Source of the DNA: Paenibacillus_AP thailandensis
Lineage (GTDB): Bacteria > Bacillota > Bacilli > Paenibacillales > Paenibacillaceae
DNA length: 64,000 bases
Direction: 5' to 3'
Assembly: GCF_042685365.1 (NCBI RefSeq)
Contig: NZ_JBHUMY010000001.1
Span: 496,001-560,000 of the forward strand
The first letter of the stretch is position 1; each line of letters begins with the position of its first letter. A program made the position numbers and the translations under genes. Of the stretch, positions 9,114 through 17,467 are shown in pieces. Under the pieces are notes generated by a model. That model made no database searches. It saw only the letters and a program-made list of their open reading frames with translations, and was not told where the DNA came from.

Positions 9114-9163
9114 ATCGTTTGCCTCCCTGTCATTTATTAAATGCAAGCCAAGCGAGCTCCTCT

Positions 9164-10063
9164 TTATCCTTTTACCGCGCCGATCATGATGCCCTTTACG
9201 AAATACCGCTGGAAGAACGGATAAACAAACAAAATCGGCAGCACTACGATCATCGAAACCGTCGTGCGTACGGAGGTGGCCGTCTGTTGGTTCGTTAAAT
9301 CGACGTTGCCGAGCGAGCCTTGCGAGTTCCGTATAATCGCGGCAAGCGAAGTCGACTCGTTCAAATATTTGTACAAGACGAATTGCAGCGTATAATATTT
9401 GTCGTCGGTCATCAGAAAGACGGTATCGATAAAGGAGTTCCATTGGTTTACCGCGGAGAAAATCGCGATTGTCGCCGAAATCGGCGTAATCAGCGGGAAG
9501 ATAATCTTGGCGAATACCGTCCAGTAACCCGCGCCGTCCATCTGCGCCGACTCCTGCAGCACTTCGGGGATCGACTCGATAAACGTTTTGGCCAATATGA
9601 CGTAGAAGGGAGAAACGATTGCAGGCAAAATATAGGCAAGGAAATTATTCGTCAGGTTCAGATTCATCATGATGATGTACCATGGAATAATGCCGGCATT
9701 GAAATACATCGTAATCATGACAAAACGGTACCAGAAACGTCTGCCCCACATTTTCCGCTGCGTGAACAAATAACCGAGAAACGCCGAGGCGGCTACGGTC
9801 AATACCGTGCCGATAACGGTCCGAAGCAAAGATACGACGGCCGCGTTCGCCAGCCCTTTCACCTTCAGCACTTCAATATAGTTGGTGAAATGAATCATTT
9901 TGGGATAAAAGGTGACGAGTCCTCTCGAGCTTAAATCGTTGCTGCTGATCGTATTGATGAACAGATAGTAGAACGGAAACAAGCAGATCAAGGTAAATAA
10001 CGTAAAAAAGGTGTAGTTGACGCTATGAAACGCGATATCTCCGATCTTTCTGCCGCTGCGCAT
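9164..10063 (-). CDS. Carbohydrate ABC transporter permease (YtcP/LplC type)
   Basis: A 299-residue inner-membrane protein with six predicted transmembrane segments and the EAA-loop motif ESAQMDGAGYWTVFAKIIFPLITP, which contacts the ATPase. It belongs to the LplC/YtcP half of CUT1-type importers. Start at 10063 follows GAGGGGG; the longer frame adds 22 residues without a ribosome site. It pairs with the permease encoded 19 nt upstream and with the lipoprotein downstream. No ATPase gene is in the operon, as usual for these systems, which share an MsmX-like ATPase encoded elsewhere. Confidence 0.9.
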   Translation of the reverse strand: MRSGRKIGDIAFHSVNYTFFTLFTLICLFPFYYLFINTISSNDLSSRGLVTFYPKMIHFTNYIEVLKVKGLANAAVVSLLRTVIGTVLTVAASAFLGYLFTQRKMWGRRFWYRFVMITMYFNAGIIPWYIIMMNLNLTNNFLAYILPAIVSPFYVILAKTFIESIPEVLQESAQMDGAGYWTVFAKIIFPLITPISATIAIFSAVNQWNSFIDTVFLMTDDKYYTLQFVLYKYLNESTSLAAIIRNSQGSLGNVDLTNQQTATSVRTTVSMIVVLPILFVYPFFQRYFVKGIMIGAVKG

Positions 10064-10082
10064 GCCTATCCCCCTCTCGTCT

Positions 10083-11045
10083 CTAAATAATCGCTTCGCC
10101 GCGCACAAGCTTGGACAGCCGGTTGGCAAAAAACAGCAGCAGTATGCTGATAATCGACTTCAGCATGCTTACGGCCGTGGCGAACGAGAAATTGAAGCCC
10201 AGCATGCCGATGTTATAGACATATAAATCCAGCACTTCGATATGGTCTTTGTTAATGGCGTTTTGGAATACGAAATATTGCTCCATGCCGTTGTTAATGA
10301 AGTTGGCGATCGACAGCAGCAGAAGCACGAAATAGGTCGGCATAATGCCCGGTACGGTAATGTGCCAAATCATGCGGAAGCGCCCGGCGCCGTCGACTTT
10401 GGCCGCGTCGTACAGCTCTTGATCGATCGAAGCGATGGCCGCGATGTACATGATGGCTCCCCATCCGAGCCCTTTCCATAGCCCCCATAACGTCATGGCA
10501 AGCCACGTATGATTGTCCGTCGCCAAATAGTTGACGCCCGTTTCCTGAAGCCCGAGGCTGATCATCACTTTGTTGACGATGCCGTTATCGACCGAAAACA
10601 TCATGAAGGCGATGGCATAAACAAGCACCCAGCTTATAAAGTTCGGAAGGGTCGTCAGTACTTGAACGGTTTTTTTGTACCACAGCACACGGATTTCCGA
10701 GAGCAGGACAGCGAAAATCACCGGAAGAACCGACGTCAATATGCCCAGCGAGCTCATGGCAAGCGTATTGCGCATTACGCGAAGCACTTCTTGCGTTTGC
10801 GTAGGATTGGCGAACATCGCGCGAAACCATTGAAGCCCGACGAACGGAGTTTCGGAGAGCGGAAAGCCGGGCCGATAATTATAAAACGAGTAAATCCATC
10901 CGTATAGCGGAAAGTAACTGAAAACGAGCACAAGAATGAGAAATGGCAGCGCATACAAAAATAGGCGGATACGGTCAGGAACCGCTTTGACAGGGCGTCG
11001 GGAGTCTTTGGCCGGCGCCGGCTCCGACGGGGTGACCGTCTTCAT
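10083..11045 (-). CDS. Carbohydrate ABC transporter permease (LplB type)
   Basis: A 320-residue permease with a Pro/Lys-rich cytoplasmic N-terminus, six predicted membrane helices and the EAA motif YDAAKVDGAGRFRMIWHITVPGI. It matches the LplB/YtcP-partner family, the first permease of three-gene oligosaccharide importers. Start at 11045 follows GAGGAG with 8-nt spacing; a longer frame adds 31 residues. It is the first gene of the importer operon, and the upstream region carries a perfect GTTATCGATAAC dyad and two partial copies, linking it to the LacI-type control of the mannan locus. Confidence 0.9.
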   Translation of the reverse strand: MKTVTPSEPAPAKDSRRPVKAVPDRIRLFLYALPFLILVLVFSYFPLYGWIYSFYNYRPGFPLSETPFVGLQWFRAMFANPTQTQEVLRVMRNTLAMSSLGILTSVLPVIFAVLLSEIRVLWYKKTVQVLTTLPNFISWVLVYAIAFMMFSVDNGIVNKVMISLGLQETGVNYLATDNHTWLAMTLWGLWKGLGWGAIMYIAAIASIDQELYDAAKVDGAGRFRMIWHITVPGIMPTYFVLLLLSIANFINNGMEQYFVFQNAINKDHIEVLDLYVYNIGMLGFNFSFATAVSMLKSIISILLLFFANRLSKLVRGEAII

Positions 11046-11102
11046 GGAATCACTCCTCGATTGGCATTTTCCATCTTCCGATTGACCGGGACACAAGTTG
11101 AC

Positions 11103-11114
11103 GTTATCGATAAC
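11103..11114. promoter_or_regulatory. LacI-type operator before the ABC importer
   Basis: GTTATCGATAAC is a perfect 12-bp palindrome centred 63 bp upstream of the permease start. Partial copies lie at 11163-11175 (GATAAGATAACGG) and 11212-11223 (GTTATCGAACCG). It matches GTTAWCGWTAAC, the core of the site at 2247-2262. Likely bound by the LacI-type regulator of this locus. Confidence 0.6.
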
Positions 11115-11279
11115 TCCTTTCTGCGCTTCTTTTTCCATTTTAACGGCGCTCCGTCATTTCTCGATAAGATAACGGTTTGGAATGGCGGGATTTCGGTTTC
11201 TTGTTATCGAACCGTTTTCTCACCTTTACAGAACCGTTCCCCCCCTAGAAGCGTAAACGGCTTTCGCCGTCCTCGGACG

Positions 11280-11317
11280 AAAAAGGACGGCCGGAATGCG
11301 ATCCGCAATCCAGCCGG
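11280..11317 (-). terminator. Intrinsic terminator of the TOMM operon
   Basis: On the minus strand CGGCTGGATTGCG and CGCATTCCGGCCG form a 13-bp stem (one T-T mismatch, one wobble) with a GAT loop, followed by TCCTTTTT. It lies just after the SagB-type gene and ends the maturation operon. Confidence 0.75.
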
Positions 11318-11327
11318 CATTTCGGGT

Positions 11328-12869
11328 TTATTGGCTTAATCCTCCTTCCAGGCGGGAACGGGCGCGATAAGGCCCGACCGGAATTTGAATTAAGGCGGTT
11401 TTTCCGTCGGAAGCGAGCCCGTAAAGCTCATCCGCCGATTTGGCGTCGTATCCGAGGAGCGGATGTCCCCCCATCCCTAAGGCGAAAGCAGCCAGCAGCA
11501 AACGCTGGACAAGCATGCCTGCTTCCATTTGCTGGATACGGTAACCCCGATATCCAAGCTGCGGGCCCAGATGGTTCCTGTCCGCCGCCACATGAAAGCA
11601 AAGCGGAATCTGGAATAAATTCAAATTGTGCAGCGACATCCCGTATTGCAGCCAGGACCGGCAGTCGCCGGGACGAACCGGCTCTAGGGCATGAGCGGCA
11701 GCGTCGTAGCGATAAGCGCCGTCGTCAATGCCCTCGACCCCATAGAAGCAGCCGTACAAGGAGACGCGAGCTGCGGCATTCCGTTCCGTCCCGTCCAGAT
11801 CGTTGCGGTAGGAGAACGAAGCCGTCGTCTCTTGCAGCAGAGCGGCGAGATCCAACAGGCTAACTTGACGCAATACGAAATTCGTCTCCGGCGAAAACCG
11901 CATCCGGCTGACGGCGGCCAGATCATAGCTCAACCTGTCGGCGGCAGGCAGTTTTACCGCATCTCTCTTGCGCGTACCGCCCCCTTCCTCCCGTTCCAAC
12001 GGCCTGAACATGCCTGCGGAATTTTGCATAGACGCTTCATTCAGCTTAATCAGCATCGGATAATCGACGACGTTCATCGATCGAACGTAATGGTCATGCC
12101 GAACCGCTTCCAGCTCCTTGCACAGCTCGGGTGCAGACAACTTGCCGCCGCTTTCGCTTTCGTCAAGGTTAGCGAACCAATTCGTCTTAGGCTCCGCCGA
12201 CAGCGGTATAACCGCATACACGCTCTCCTCTTGTTCGGAAAGCCCAAGCAGATGATTAACGGCCCGGTCGACAAATTGAAAGTAGACGCAAGGCTCAAAT
12301 CCAAACCGTTTGGACACTTCAAGCAGCTGCCCGAGCAGCACGCCGGCGTCAAGCCCTTGCAGGCGGTAAGAAAAGTTGTTGTATTTAAAAAAGTTTTTCC
12401 AAAACATGGAGGTGACCAAAACGACACCGAAGCAATCCGCCAGGTCGCAGCGGTTTCCGAGAGCTTTTCCCAGATAAGAGTCGAAATGGCCTTCCCGCAG
12501 CAAAACAAGCCGGTGATGCGCTGCGTCGTAATGATAAACCCCGGCCGGCAAATCCTCCAGTTTCAAATAAATGTACATTTCGTTCGGATACAGCCCTCCG
12601 CCGGAAGGCGCAAAACGCCTGTACAAGTGAACGGGCCCCGCCGGCTCCTCCATCCGATCCGGGACAAAAACCGATTGGCTTACTTGCGCCAGCCCATATA
12701 CGTACCACAGAAAATGGCCGACATTCCGAACATTCGGCTTTCCCGGCGTCTCCTTGCCCGCCAGCGTAAGCGGTACGTCCGCCGGCAGCGGCATCCCCGG
12801 CAAGCGGCGATAAAGCTTATACGGAAGCGGCGCATCGTCCCAATTCGTCTCCCAATCGGGCGGTTTCAC
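11328..12869 (-). CDS. SagB/ThcOx-type FMN dehydrogenase of a TOMM cluster
   Basis: A protein of at least 513 residues with two nitroreductase-like halves. The first has RRFAPSGGGLYPNEMYIYL, an FMN-binding region; the second has QRLLLAAFALGMGGHPLLGY. This is the SagB-type oxidase of thiazole/oxazole-modified microcins, which oxidises azolines made by the YcaO enzyme to aromatic azoles using FMN. The given start is GTG at 12869, but no ribosome site precedes it. The frame stays open upstream with family-like residues (NLKSFLHDLQFDPDKVKPPDW), and an AAGGAGAGG lies near 12923, so the true start is probably a rare codon near 12910-12921. It is the last gene of the cluster. Confidence 0.85.
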   Translation of the reverse strand: MKPPDWETNWDDAPLPYKLYRRLPGMPLPADVPLTLAGKETPGKPNVRNVGHFLWYVYGLAQVSQSVFVPDRMEEPAGPVHLYRRFAPSGGGLYPNEMYIYLKLEDLPAGVYHYDAAHHRLVLLREGHFDSYLGKALGNRCDLADCFGVVLVTSMFWKNFFKYNNFSYRLQGLDAGVLLGQLLEVSKRFGFEPCVYFQFVDRAVNHLLGLSEQEESVYAVIPLSAEPKTNWFANLDESESGGKLSAPELCKELEAVRHDHYVRSMNVVDYPMLIKLNEASMQNSAGMFRPLEREEGGGTRKRDAVKLPAADRLSYDLAAVSRMRFSPETNFVLRQVSLLDLAALLQETTASFSYRNDLDGTERNAAARVSLYGCFYGVEGIDDGAYRYDAAAHALEPVRPGDCRSWLQYGMSLHNLNLFQIPLCFHVAADRNHLGPQLGYRGYRIQQMEAGMLVQRLLLAAFALGMGGHPLLGYDAKSADELYGLASDGKTALIQIPVGPYRARSRLEGGLSQ

Positions 12870-12971
12870 CTTGTCCGGATCAAATTGCAGATCGTGCAGG
12901 AATGATTTCAGATTCAGGCCAATCCTCTCCTTCCCCTGTGCAATAACCGCTCTTAGACCGCAAGCCCTTGC

Positions 12972-14915
12972 TTACGGGAACGGATGCGGGTGCGGGTTGA
13001 GCTGTTCGGGCTTAAGCGGCTCCTTCACAAACCTAAGCTCTGCCGGAATTCGGAGCACCCTCTCCAGCCCTGTCAGGCGGACCAGATGTTGGCCGAAGGT
13101 CATCGGCAGCATGCCCGGAATCAATACTTTTACGCAATGAAGTCCGTTTCGCAGCGTTTCCGGCGTCGTCTGATCGACTACGATCACATCCAGATGCAAT
13201 TTGCGGAACGTTTCAAGAAAATCCTTCAAATCGTCGGTTAAATCCGCATGCTTGGCTCTAGGCTTAAACTCCTCTGCAAACGATCGCGCGGGACGGCCGG
13301 GGTCCAGCAAAAAATGCAATCGTTCCTCGGCTTGCGGCAAACCGTACAGCATGGAATGATCCTCCATCTCCCGCACCAAATAAGGATCGCGGAGCATTCG
13401 TTCGTACTGCTTCCGGTTCTCTTCGAATTTATCGCGAAACGTCAGCAGCATGCCCGCCGTCTCGTGAAGCGCGCTTTTGGCCGCCCGTACGGGATCCGGA
13501 TGGGCTCCCGCCGCGCAGATGAGATTCAGTCCCTTCTGCGTTCTGTTTTTCGCCACCGCCCATACGCTCGGAATTCCATTCTCCATCGTCGAGTTATACA
13601 AATAGACGTCATACCCGGCAACGTCCTGCAAACGCTCGACCATCAAGTCCAATTCAAGGTCTCCGGCCGAATAAGGGTCAAGCCGCGGAAGAGGCAGCCG
13701 CGCATACCAGGTCATCAGGAACGAATCGCGTTCCACCACTTCCAAAATGCCGTAAAAAATCGCTTCCTCCAAGCTGCCGCCTAACGCGCATCCGTTTGAG
13801 GTTTCATAAACGAAGCCGTGTCCGCATCCCGAGCTGTAGTAAGCAAGCAGCTCCGGCACAAGAATCGGACGCTCCTGCAAAAAGGAGTAGCCCCACACCC
13901 AACGGACGGGCTGGTCCGGATCAAACGGCCGAAACGGAAAGTCCGGCCGCTCATACTGTTCCTTGCCATGCACCCCGACCTTGACGGGATCGAGCGCCCG
14001 GTCTTTCAAATTGCGGTAGCTGTCATACACCGCCGTCCGTTTGCCGCGCGGCGACAGGCCGCAATATCGCTCCAAGCCTTCCAATATGGCCGTCAGCTCG
14101 CTGTCCGCATAGGAATGAGTCCGCCCTGCGCACCCCTCGTCCCCGGCAAACAACGGCAAATTAATGCTGGCATCGGCAAAAGGCGACAGGAGATCGATCA
14201 TTTTTCCGTTCAGAAAGCCGGTCCGGGCGTCCAGATAGTCGCTTGCTAAAACTTTCTTCAATTCGTTCTTCGGACGGGAGCGGTAACTATCGGCATCTGT
14301 CTTAGGGCTTGGCTGCAGCACAATACGGGACGCCGCCGCAGAGTCTTCGGGCAGCTCGCCGCAAACCGGACAAAGCGGGTCGGGCAAAAAAAAGTGCCGC
14401 GATGTATTCAACGTCTGCGTATGGATCAAAAACAGTCCGTTCTCCGTCTGCCCCTTATTGCCTTGCAATATTTTCCTCGCTTCTGCCGCAAGAAGACCGG
14501 CCATCTGCCATAGCGCCGTCCGCGAAGCCCACGGATCGGGGCGCATCGAATTTTGCGCCGAAAGCCTTTGCTGCAGCTCCCACATTTCCTTGCGGTCGCT
14601 GCCCGCCAACAGGCGCCGCGTATCCGCGCATTGCGAGCACCCCGGTACGCCGGGGCGCACCAGCGGTCCGATTACGCCTTCGCCAAACGATACAAATGCC
14701 CGGAGCCAAGGCGTTCCTGTCCGCCGGAAGCTTTCTTCCGCCAAATCATAAGCGGACGGATTCCAAGAATCGCTTAACACAAGCGCTAAACTCACGGATT
14801 CGGGCACGCCGGCTTCGATATGGTTTTGCCGGACAAGCCGATATTGGGGGGATAAAACGTCATATACGAAGCCTGCGAGCTGCCCTTCGCCAATGACCGC
14901 CACCGTGTCCTTCAA
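12972..14915 (-). CDS. YcaO-domain TOMM cyclodehydratase with leader-binding region
   Basis: A 647-residue fused cyclodehydratase. Residues 1-200 form a ThiF/E1-like, leader-peptide-binding part with two CxxC pairs (C93/C96 and C182/C185), the usual structural zinc site. The C-terminal YcaO part has SELTAILEGLERY, LGGSLEEAIFYGILEVVERD and ends in NPHPHPFP, matching the PxPxP tail typical of azoline-forming YcaO proteins. It uses ATP to cyclise Cys (and Ser/Thr) of the precursor to azolines. TTG at 14915 follows GGAGGG and overlaps the stop of the upstream gene (TTGA). It acts with the ThiF-like and SagB-like neighbours. Confidence 0.92.
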   Translation of the reverse strand: MKDTVAVIGEGQLAGFVYDVLSPQYRLVRQNHIEAGVPESVSLALVLSDSWNPSAYDLAEESFRRTGTPWLRAFVSFGEGVIGPLVRPGVPGCSQCADTRRLLAGSDRKEMWELQQRLSAQNSMRPDPWASRTALWQMAGLLAAEARKILQGNKGQTENGLFLIHTQTLNTSRHFFLPDPLCPVCGELPEDSAAASRIVLQPSPKTDADSYRSRPKNELKKVLASDYLDARTGFLNGKMIDLLSPFADASINLPLFAGDEGCAGRTHSYADSELTAILEGLERYCGLSPRGKRTAVYDSYRNLKDRALDPVKVGVHGKEQYERPDFPFRPFDPDQPVRWVWGYSFLQERPILVPELLAYYSSGCGHGFVYETSNGCALGGSLEEAIFYGILEVVERDSFLMTWYARLPLPRLDPYSAGDLELDLMVERLQDVAGYDVYLYNSTMENGIPSVWAVAKNRTQKGLNLICAAGAHPDPVRAAKSALHETAGMLLTFRDKFEENRKQYERMLRDPYLVREMEDHSMLYGLPQAEERLHFLLDPGRPARSFAEEFKPRAKHADLTDDLKDFLETFRKLHLDVIVVDQTTPETLRNGLHCVKVLIPGMLPMTFGQHLVRLTGLERVLRIPAELRFVKEPLKPEQLNPHPHPFP

Positions 14916-16828
14916 TGCGATCCCTCCTCACGCAGCAATACGCCGAAAACTCCCGCCAGCTCCTCTTTCAAGAACGGTTCAGTAGCCAAGTCGAACACCA
15001 GAAGCCGCTGACGGTTCCGTTTCAATAATTGCATAGCGGTCTGCAATTCCTCCCCGGACGGCTCCCGCGCAGGGAGCGAAACGAACCCGGGCGCTTCCTC
15101 TCTTTCGATTACGGTTGCAAGCTCCAATGCTTGCGCCGCACGGTAAACTCCTTTGTTCTGAGCCTTTAACAGCGCTTGCCGAAGCACCCGGCTTAAAGCC
15201 GCCGTAAGGCTCAAATCGGTACAGCCGTACCAGCCGTCTTTCGTGCCTACCCAAACGGCCGGAAAGCCGAACACTTCCTCGCCCAAGCCGATCTTCGGCG
15301 CGCCTTGCATCGTAGTTAACGTCCGTAAATAATAGCGGCAGTTGTCGTCCTCTACCCTGCCGAGCCGTATCCGATTGACAGTAGGCTTGCGCGTTTCCAG
15401 CCGCTTGCGCAGCCGTTCCGTCAGGCACTTTTGCAGTCCGCGGGCAACGCCTTCCTGTATCGTCTCGCCCGCTCCTACGCCTAGAAACTCGAATGACCGG
15501 GGTTCGAGCGAACTCCCCGCCGACACCTCCGCCAAGCGCGATACATACGCTTCGATTCCTGCAAGCCCCGCTTCCCTTCTTGCCTCATCATGGTTTAAAC
15601 CGTTGCAGACGATTTCCGGCAGCAGCTCGGCGGCCCCTTCCGACAGCGGATCGGCCGCCTGAACGAGGCACTGCGACAGCGGAAGCTGCCTTAAATCCCC
15701 TTCCTCCCAACGATGAAAAATTCCCGTTTCCGCTGACGTTAACCGGCTAAAATACGAAATCAGGCCGTGCGATCCCTGCTCTCGGGCACGTGGTTCAAAA
15801 TCTATAACCGGCTGCGCGGCGGGCGGAGTTCCTCCGGCCGCAAGAGGATGCGGCAGGAATGTATGCCAGCGTCCTTCCAACGTCTCCAAATTAAGCAGAA
15901 ACAGTTTATTTTTCAATTCCGATTCCGTCGCTCCCGTAATGGTCTTAAACGCTTCAAACACGATGACGTTCGCAAGCAGCGCTTCCGCCGTCGTGGAAAC
16001 CGTGTGCAAATCAGGATCTTTACAAAGCGCGCCACGATGAATGCGCCGCCATGCCGATTCGAGGCCGCTATCCGAATCCGGGTGCACCAGCGGCCCCGCC
16101 AGGCCGGCTTGCTCCATAAACATGGCGGGAAGCAGCGCCTTCTTCTTCCTGCAAGCCGAGTTAAGGGCTTTAAGCTCCTCCATTCCGCTCTCTTGGGCGA
16201 CATACAAGATCAAATCGAACGGCTCGATGACCGCATGCCAATCCATACTCCCCTTCTTCGGCAAGTGGATCTCCTGCGCCTTGACTTCCGGATCCGTTGC
16301 GCGGGCATATTCCAGCAATTCCGAGATTCTCTGCCGATTGGTCGTTTCCGAATCGGTAATAAGCATGCGGAATTGGGGCAGTCCGGATTCCAGCAAAGAC
16401 TTAATGAGCGCCACAAAAAACGAGCCTGAGCCGACAGCGAGCACCTTAGCCTGACGGTAAAGCTGCAGCCGGTAAGCGCCCGAACCGCCGAAGCTGTCCA
16501 AAAATTCGATTTGAGAAGCATATTTCCGGAGAATCCCGTCCGGCAATCGATGCAGCCTGTCTTGGCTCACGTCACGGACAAAGCCGTTTGTATAAAGCAC
16601 TTCGGCGATTTTATATACATGTTCCCGGTATTGGTCCGTCAGCCCGTCCGTCAAATCCGCCATCGAGTATTCCCCGTTAAACATCGGGATCAGCTTTTCA
16701 ATCCATTGGGCGATTGTGCCGCCCTCCATTCGGAACGAGCCGACATTGTTGCGAAAGTAAACACCTCCGTCCGGGCCGGGGAGATAAAACGTATCCCCTT
16801 TCACTTTAAGACGCATGGAAGGATTCAA
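14912..16828 (-). CDS. ThiF-like thiazole-containing bacteriocin maturation protein
   Basis: A 638-residue protein that resembles the family called putative thiazole-containing bacteriocin maturation protein (I recall TIGR03693), found beside heterocycloanthracin-type precursors in Bacillus. Residues 1-90 look like a small winged-helix, PqqD-like leader-recognition domain; a Rossmann-like segment follows (KVLAVGSGSFFVALIKSLL, about 128-146) with a weakened glycine motif. The C-terminal half is unique to the family. It probably presents the precursor to the YcaO enzyme. TTG at 16828 has GGAGG at 7-nt spacing. The gene follows the precursor gene, with a hairpin between them. Confidence 0.85.
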   Translation of the reverse strand: MNPSMRLKVKGDTFYLPGPDGGVYFRNNVGSFRMEGGTIAQWIEKLIPMFNGEYSMADLTDGLTDQYREHVYKIAEVLYTNGFVRDVSQDRLHRLPDGILRKYASQIEFLDSFGGSGAYRLQLYRQAKVLAVGSGSFFVALIKSLLESGLPQFRMLITDSETTNRQRISELLEYARATDPEVKAQEIHLPKKGSMDWHAVIEPFDLILYVAQESGMEELKALNSACRKKKALLPAMFMEQAGLAGPLVHPDSDSGLESAWRRIHRGALCKDPDLHTVSTTAEALLANVIVFEAFKTITGATESELKNKLFLLNLETLEGRWHTFLPHPLAAGGTPPAAQPVIDFEPRAREQGSHGLISYFSRLTSAETGIFHRWEEGDLRQLPLSQCLVQAADPLSEGAAELLPEIVCNGLNHDEARREAGLAGIEAYVSRLAEVSAGSSLEPRSFEFLGVGAGETIQEGVARGLQKCLTERLRKRLETRKPTVNRIRLGRVEDDNCRYYLRTLTTMQGAPKIGLGEEVFGFPAVWVGTKDGWYGCTDLSLTAALSRVLRQALLKAQNKGVYRAAQALELATVIEREEAPGFVSLPAREPSGEELQTAMQLLKRNRQRLLVFDLATEPFLKEELAGVFGVLLREEGSH

Positions 16829-16919
16829 CCGGATGCCTCCTTTTCGTCAATCTTGCAAAATCGTTCATCTCTAATGGTATGTAAGGCGATTTGTCCCTCA
16901 TGCCTGAACATATATTGAA

Positions 16920-16945
16920 AGGCGCCCCTGCATGCAGGAGCGCCC
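16920..16945 (-). terminator. Hairpin between TOMM precursor and maturation genes
   Basis: On the minus strand GGCGCTCCTGCA and TGCAGGGGCGCC form a 12-bp stem (one T-G pair) followed by TTTCAAT. It is 34 nt after the precursor stop. A strong stem with a short T-run suits partial termination or mRNA protection, giving more precursor than enzyme. Confidence 0.65.
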
Positions 16946-16979
16946 GATAAGCTGCATAGGCCGTATACTCTTCCGATGT

Positions 16980-17231
16980 TTAACGGCAGCGGGCGCAGCT
17001 CCCGCAGCGGAAACAGTTGTGGCACCGGAAGCAGTTGGAGCAATGAAAGCAGTTGAAGCAATTGAAACAGTTGAAGCAGCGGAAACAACCGACGCAGAAG
17101 CCGATACAGAAGCCGATACATAGCCTTGGATCCGAAGCGTTCATTTGGCCTTGGCCGGCATTTGGCGTCATCCCGCTCGCTTGGAAACCGTCGATGCTCA
17201 AGTTTTGAAGCTCGTTTTTAAACTCATTCAT
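16980..17231 (-). CDS. TOMM precursor peptide, heterocycloanthracin/sonorensin type
   Basis: An 83-residue precursor. The leader (residues 1-37) includes KNELQNLSIDGFQASG and SDPRL, like heterocycloanthracin leaders. The core holds 15 cysteines at 38, 42, 46 and then every third residue to 82, in a Cys-x-x pattern with Phe, Asn and Arg between. There are only two Ser and no Thr in the core, so nearly all rings would be thiazoles or thiazolines. ATG at 17231 is preceded by GGAGG at 9 nt; a longer frame upstream is spurious. The product is probably an antimicrobial peptide. No protease, exporter or immunity gene is recognised in the cluster. Confidence 0.92.
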   Translation of the reverse strand: MNEFKNELQNLSIDGFQASGMTPNAGQGQMNASDPRLCIGFCIGFCVGCFRCFNCFNCFNCFHCSNCFRCHNCFRCGSCARCR

Positions 17232-17403
17232 GTTGTTTAACCTCCATATTGATTCGTTGCTGCACCATCGGCAGGTAAATGTGGAACAACAACTTTCTGC
17301 ATGATTATGATGCCGATGAAACTTCACGTGATAAATTATGTAGGCGGCTCCGCGGGTGTTCCTAATGAAGACGCCTATTGCAAAAATCAACGCGATCCTG
17401 CGT

Positions 17404-17434
17404 TGCGTAAAAACCCGCGTTTCCGCGAATAATA
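17404..17434 (+). promoter_or_regulatory. SigG-like forespore promoter
   Basis: TGCGTA at 17404-17409, an 18-bp spacer and AATAATA at 17428-17434 resemble the sigma-G consensus (TGMATA, CATAMTA). It lies 33 bp before the small spore protein gene, which fits forespore expression. Confidence 0.4.
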
Positions 17435-17467
17435 GGCTTGTCTTTTTCAAGAAGGAGGTGCACCGAA

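Noticed and set aside
7323..9443. The full 706-codon frame as the lipoprotein gene.
   Set aside because: The lipoprotein signal starts at residue 111, and TTG 9113 has a good ribosome site; the upstream part overlaps the permease gene.
17032..17123. Plus-strand frame with Ala/Glu/Thr-rich repeats opposite the precursor core.
   Set aside because: It is the shadow of the Cys-x-x repeats on the other strand.
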